From: Flammeovirga yaeyamensis | Lineage (GTDB): Bacteria > Bacteroidota > Bacteroidia > Cytophagales > Flammeovirgaceae | DNA length: 64,000 nt | Assembly (NCBI RefSeq): GCF_018736045.1 | Contig: NZ_CP076132.1 | Span: 4,575,001 to 4,639,000 of the forward strand | Direction of reading: 5' to 3' | Part shown: positions 63,571-64,000 of the stretch, one piece after another | How the letters are laid out: each line of letters begins with the position of its first letter | Numbering within the stretch: position 1 is the first letter of the stretch | Translations under genes and position numbers: made by a program | The notes under the pieces: model-generated | What the model was told of the DNA's origin: nothing | The model's database searches: none | Seen by the model: only the letters and a program-made list of their open reading frames with translations

Positions 63571-63613
63571 CCAGGAAAGTTGATGATGACAGGTATATCA
63601 TCAACTTTTCTGG
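63571..63613 (-). other. Long hairpin between the chemoreceptor gene and cheW
   Basis: Two 17-base arms (63571-63587 and 63597-63613) pair at 16 positions plus one that wobbles on one strand; the loop is nine bases. No T run follows on the minus strand, so it is not a standard terminator. It may be an RNA-stability or processing element that sets the ratio of receptor to cheW message. Confidence 0.65.
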
Positions 63614-63619
63614 ACTTCA

Positions 63620-64000
63620 TTATTTCAATTTAAATTTACTTACACCTGATTTCAGCTGAGCAGCCACTTCGTTCAATTGTTCCGAAGTTTCACCCATTTC
63701 TTTTACAGATTCTGACATTTCATCTGCAACACCGGCCACGTTTTTGGTTCCTGCTGCCGTGTCTTCAGATACCACTACAATCTTATCGATGTTTTGTACG
63801 ACTGAGTCAATAGATGACTTTTGCGTTTCTGTCGCTTCCAATACATCTTTTGATAGGTTAAGTGTTTCTTCAGATGAATCAAGAATTGTTTTAAATACTT
63901 CAGAAGCGTCTTTCGTTGCACCGTTTCCGACTTTTACTGCTTCTTCCATTTTGTCTATGGCTTTCGTTGCTAATCCAACGTCTTTTTGAACGTCTTGAAT
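63620..64000 (-). CDS. Methyl-accepting chemotaxis protein, C-terminal end only
   Basis: Only the last 126 residues are in the window; the frame is open to the right edge, so the start lies beyond 64000. The visible part is a coiled coil of heptads rich in E, A, S and V with the receptor motif SSIDSVVQNIDKIVVVSEDTAAG, and ends in LKSGVSKFKLK. First gene of the chemotaxis operon as seen here. Confidence 0.85.
   Translation of the reverse strand: MQDVQKDVGLATKAIDKMEEAVKVGNGATKDASEVFKTILDSSEETLNLSKDVLEATETQKSSIDSVVQNIDKIVVVSEDTAAGTKNVAGVADEMSESVKEMGETSEQLNEVAAQLKSGVSKFKLK

Overview
The window looks like a low-GC Bacteroidota chromosome, probably a gliding marine Cytophagales; a Flammeovirga-like organism is my guess, not something I could test. 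The reasons are: promoters of the TTTG-N19-TAnnTTTG type and an absence of obvious Shine-Dalgarno sites; a type IX secretion (T9SS) pair porU-porV with T9SS-style secreted proteins; zinc-free forms of L36, S14 and S4; the lysine-rich Bacteroidota tail on L17; and the MukBEF-like condensin family found in this group.

Layout. 1-2.1 kb: a biotin-dependent decarboxylase alpha chain (cut by the window edge) and its OadG partner, minus strand. 2.3-4.3 kb: uvrB. 4.6-6.2 kb: tRNA-Tyr, tRNA-Thr and tuf as one minus-strand unit with its own promoter. 6.4-8.3 kb: a Ppx/GppA phosphatase and a divergent DUF368 undecaprenyl-phosphate translocase. 8351-9804: a complete IS3-family element with terminal repeats, a 3-bp target duplication and a programmed -1 frameshift site; it lies between the translocase gene and what looks like that gene's terminator. 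9.8-14.3 kb: a sugar catabolic operon (isomerase, PfkB kinase, class II aldolase) with a divergent AraC regulator. 14.3-15.3 kb: short repeats and a minus-strand cluster of two tRNA-Tyr and two tRNA-Gly genes. 16.1-19.5 kb: tRNA-Trp, secE, nusG, rplKAJL, closed by a terminator where rpoBC would normally follow. 19.5-24 kb: a T9SS-type secreted protein, a sulfotransferase and an M16 peptidase homologue without its zinc motif. 24-28.9 kb: porV and porU. 29-30 kb: carA. 30.2-41.5 kb: the spc/alpha ribosomal superoperon from rplP to rplQ, lacking the S10 part upstream of rplP. 42-44.7 kb: nuoA followed by two envelope proteins. 44.8-47.6 kb: serine dehydratase, a 55-residue small protein, MazG and a SprT-like protein. 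47.7-48.0 kb: three near-identical tandem tRNA-Phe units. 48.1-53.6 kb: a three-gene SMC-kleisin-KITE operon (MukBEF/MksBEF/JetABC class) with no recognisable nuclease gene. 54-56.9 kb: a lipoprotein, a tiny membrane peptide and a stand-alone MoxR ATPase. 57.1-60.1 kb: rsmI, lnt, ogt. 60.1-64 kb: a chemotaxis operon (mcp, cheW, cheY, cheA, cheC), cut by the right edge.

How the genes relate. Most of the window is core information processing, but its arrangement is broken up relative to the usual bacterial order: tuf is separated from and inverted to trnW-secE, rplL is not followed by rpoB, and rplP is the first gene of its operon. The accessory interest lies in the condensin-like operon next to the tRNA-Phe array, the unassigned isomerase-kinase-aldolase route, the IS3 element, and the heptamer and GC-rich repeats between genes. 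All calls are from reading the sequence; no database search was run.
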